DNA of 64,000 nt. Source: Bacteroidota bacterium. GTDB lineage: Bacteria > Bacteroidota > Bacteroidia > UBA4408. Position 1 is the stretch's first letter. Each line of letters opens with the position of its first letter. Both the position numbers and the translations under genes were made by a program. Shown piece by piece: positions 62,932-64,000 of this stretch. The notes under the pieces were generated by a model, which searched no databases, was not told where the DNA came from, and saw nothing but the letters and a program-made list of their open reading frames with translations. The stretch is from contig JADKCP010000005.1 in assembly GCA_016718805.1 (NCBI GenBank), positions 62,001 to 126,000 on the forward strand, written 5' to 3'.

Positions 62932-63492
62932 TTATTTTTTGGTTGGAAATTTCATGTTGTAATCTACATCTACTTTACCTTTACTAATATCGCTGAGTTT
63001 GCCTTTAATTAAGGTTTTTTTAAAGGCATTGAGTTTATCGGTAAATAATTTTCCTTCAATGTGATCGTATTCATGCTGTATAACACGCGCAGCCAATCCG
63101 CTGAATTCTTCTTCATAGTACTCCCAGTTTTCATCGTAATAGCGCACCAAAATAGTTGGCTTGCGTAGTATATCCTCACGAATACCTGGAATGCTCAAAC
63201 AGCCTTCGTTGAAGCTCCACTCCTCTCCGCTTTCTTCTACAATTATTGGGTTAATAAAAACCTGAACAAAATCAGCTAGTTCAGGCTCTTTATCTTCAAA
63301 GGGTGATGCATCAACAATAAATAAACGTATCGATTTACCAATTTGTGGTGCCGCCAAACCAACGCCATGTGCATTGTCCATGGTATCAAACATATTGTCG
63401 ATTAAGGCCTGTAAATCAGGATAATTTTTATCAATTTCTTTCGCAACTTTTTTCAATACGGGATCACCGTAGGCTACAATGGGTAGTATCAT
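62932..63492 (-). CDS. def: Peptide deformylase
   Basis: 186 residues. The three motifs are present: GVGLAAPQIG (about 43-52), EGCLSIPG (about 95-102; Cys metal ligand) and QHEYDHIEGKLF (about 138-149; HExxH). It removes the formyl group from new proteins. It starts directly after the ruvX stop with no spacer. Confidence 0.95.
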   Translation of the reverse strand: MILPIVAYGDPVLKKVAKEIDKNYPDLQALIDNMFDTMDNAHGVGLAAPQIGKSIRLFIVDASPFEDKEPELADFVQVFINPIIVEESGEEWSFNEGCLSIPGIREDILRKPTILVRYYDENWEYYEEEFSGLAARVIQHEYDHIEGKLFTDKLNAFKKTLIKGKLSDISKGKVDVDYNMKFPTKK

Positions 63493-63927
63493 TCAATGCG
63501 TGTTGTGTTTGGTAAAATTTACTTGTTGTAAATACGATTGCAAAATTAAGGTCGCACTTACTTTATCAACGGTTTCTTTATTTTGACGATCCTTCTTTTT
63601 GAGCCCTCCATCAATCATTGCCTGGAAAGCCATTTTAGAAGTATAGCGTTCATCCATGCGTTCGACAACAATAGCTGGAAACTTTTTTTCCAACTCCTGC
63701 ACAAATTTCTCTGTCATTTCGGTTGAATGTGTTGCTGTATTATTCAATCGTTTAGGCTCTCCTACTACAATGCACACCACATTTTCTTTGGCAAGATAGT
63801 TTTTCAAAAATGTAAATACTTCCGCAGTACTTATAGTATCCAATCCATTTGCAATCATTTGCAAAGTATCGGTTACGGCAAGACCAACCCTTTTTCCTCC
63901 ATAATCAATTGCCAAAATACGCGACAT
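63493..63927 (-). CDS. ruvX: Putative Holliday junction resolvase / pre-16S rRNA nuclease YqgF
   Basis: 144 residues with the RNase H-like start ILAIDYGGKRVGLAVTD (about 4-20; Asp at the first catalytic position), GEPKRLNNTATHST (about 57-70), and VERMDERYTSKMAFQAMI (about 96-113) with the DER motif. YqgF matures 16S rRNA; the resolvase name is historical. First gene of the ruvX-def-lipoprotein group. Confidence 0.92.
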   Translation of the reverse strand: MSRILAIDYGGKRVGLAVTDTLQMIANGLDTISTAEVFTFLKNYLAKENVVCIVVGEPKRLNNTATHSTEMTEKFVQELEKKFPAIVVERMDERYTSKMAFQAMIDGGLKKKDRQNKETVDKVSATLILQSYLQQVNFTKHNTH

Positions 63928-63950
63928 TAAATCTACTTTTTTTTGAAATG

Positions 63951-63958
63951 CAAAGATA
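63951..63958 (-). promoter_or_regulatory. Candidate -7 element of ruvX
   Basis: TATCTTTG on the minus strand fits TAnnTTTG exactly, 24 bp upstream of the ruvX start. Confidence 0.45.
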
Positions 63959-64000
63959 CTTTTTTTGGTTGAAGCTGGATTGAAATTGGATAGTTGAGGA

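Overview
The window looks like a chromosomal segment of an AT-rich member of the Bacteroidota. The signs are four secreted proteins with type IX secretion (T9SS) sorting domains (types A and B), two large TonB-dependent receptors, lineage-typical families (DUF3667, DUF5723, BT_3928, DUF1599), many candidate -7 elements of the form TAnnTTTG, and few clear Shine-Dalgarno sequences. No rRNA, phage, insertion sequence or CRISPR array is visible. Two tRNA genes are present (Arg-TCT, Pro-TGG).

Region by region. 1-4.4 kb: minus-strand surface-polysaccharide genes (asparagine synthase with a frameshift, hexapeptide acyltransferase, N-acetyl sugar amidotransferase, SGNH hydrolase cut by the window edge). 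4.6-10 kb: two small conserved proteins, the tRNA pair, the periplasmic foldase PpiD and an unknown helical protein. 10-17.5 kb: two glycosyltransferases and, divergently, a polytopic membrane protein, then a carbamoyltransferase / SGNH / DUF5989 / SxtJ cassette. 17.6-31.4 kb: EVE protein, TonB receptor, a decayed lipoprotein gene, three T9SS cargo proteins, a CDF metal exporter and ychF (frameshifted). 31.6-38 kb: the two halves of a split transketolase separated by mgtE and a VWA protein, then an ECF sigma factor with its probable anti-sigma and sensor genes. 38-45.3 kb: pyrophosphatase, a TIMP/NTR-like protein and histidine ammonia-lyase on the minus strand, a DUF5723 protein, then perR-katG closed by a strong terminator. 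45.4-52.3 kb: a serine hydrolase, a complete dlt-like operon (dltC-D-X-B-A) and a YtxH/holin-like/unknown trio. 52.7-53 kb: remains of a Doc-type toxin-antitoxin pair. 53-64 kb: T9SS cargo, TonB receptor, acyltransferase, ABC permease, BT_3928, DUF1599, folP-cdaA, and a minus-strand ruvX-def-lipoprotein group.

The most striking feature is the dlt-like operon in a Gram-negative-type genome. It has the carrier protein (DltC), the ligase (DltA), the MBOAT acyltransferase (DltB), the DltD partner, and, in an otherwise unassigned 144-bp gap, a 47-residue protein with one membrane segment and a C-terminal FVYQQF that matches the C-terminal motif of Gram-positive DltX. DltB carries Asn where I expect one of the conserved MBOAT histidines. 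Since Bacteroidota lack teichoic acids, the acceptor of this D-alanylation-like system is an open question.

Two housekeeping genes (asnB, ychF) are each broken by one extra base in an A run. This is more likely a sequence or assembly artefact than biology, and it affects how the rest of the window should be read.
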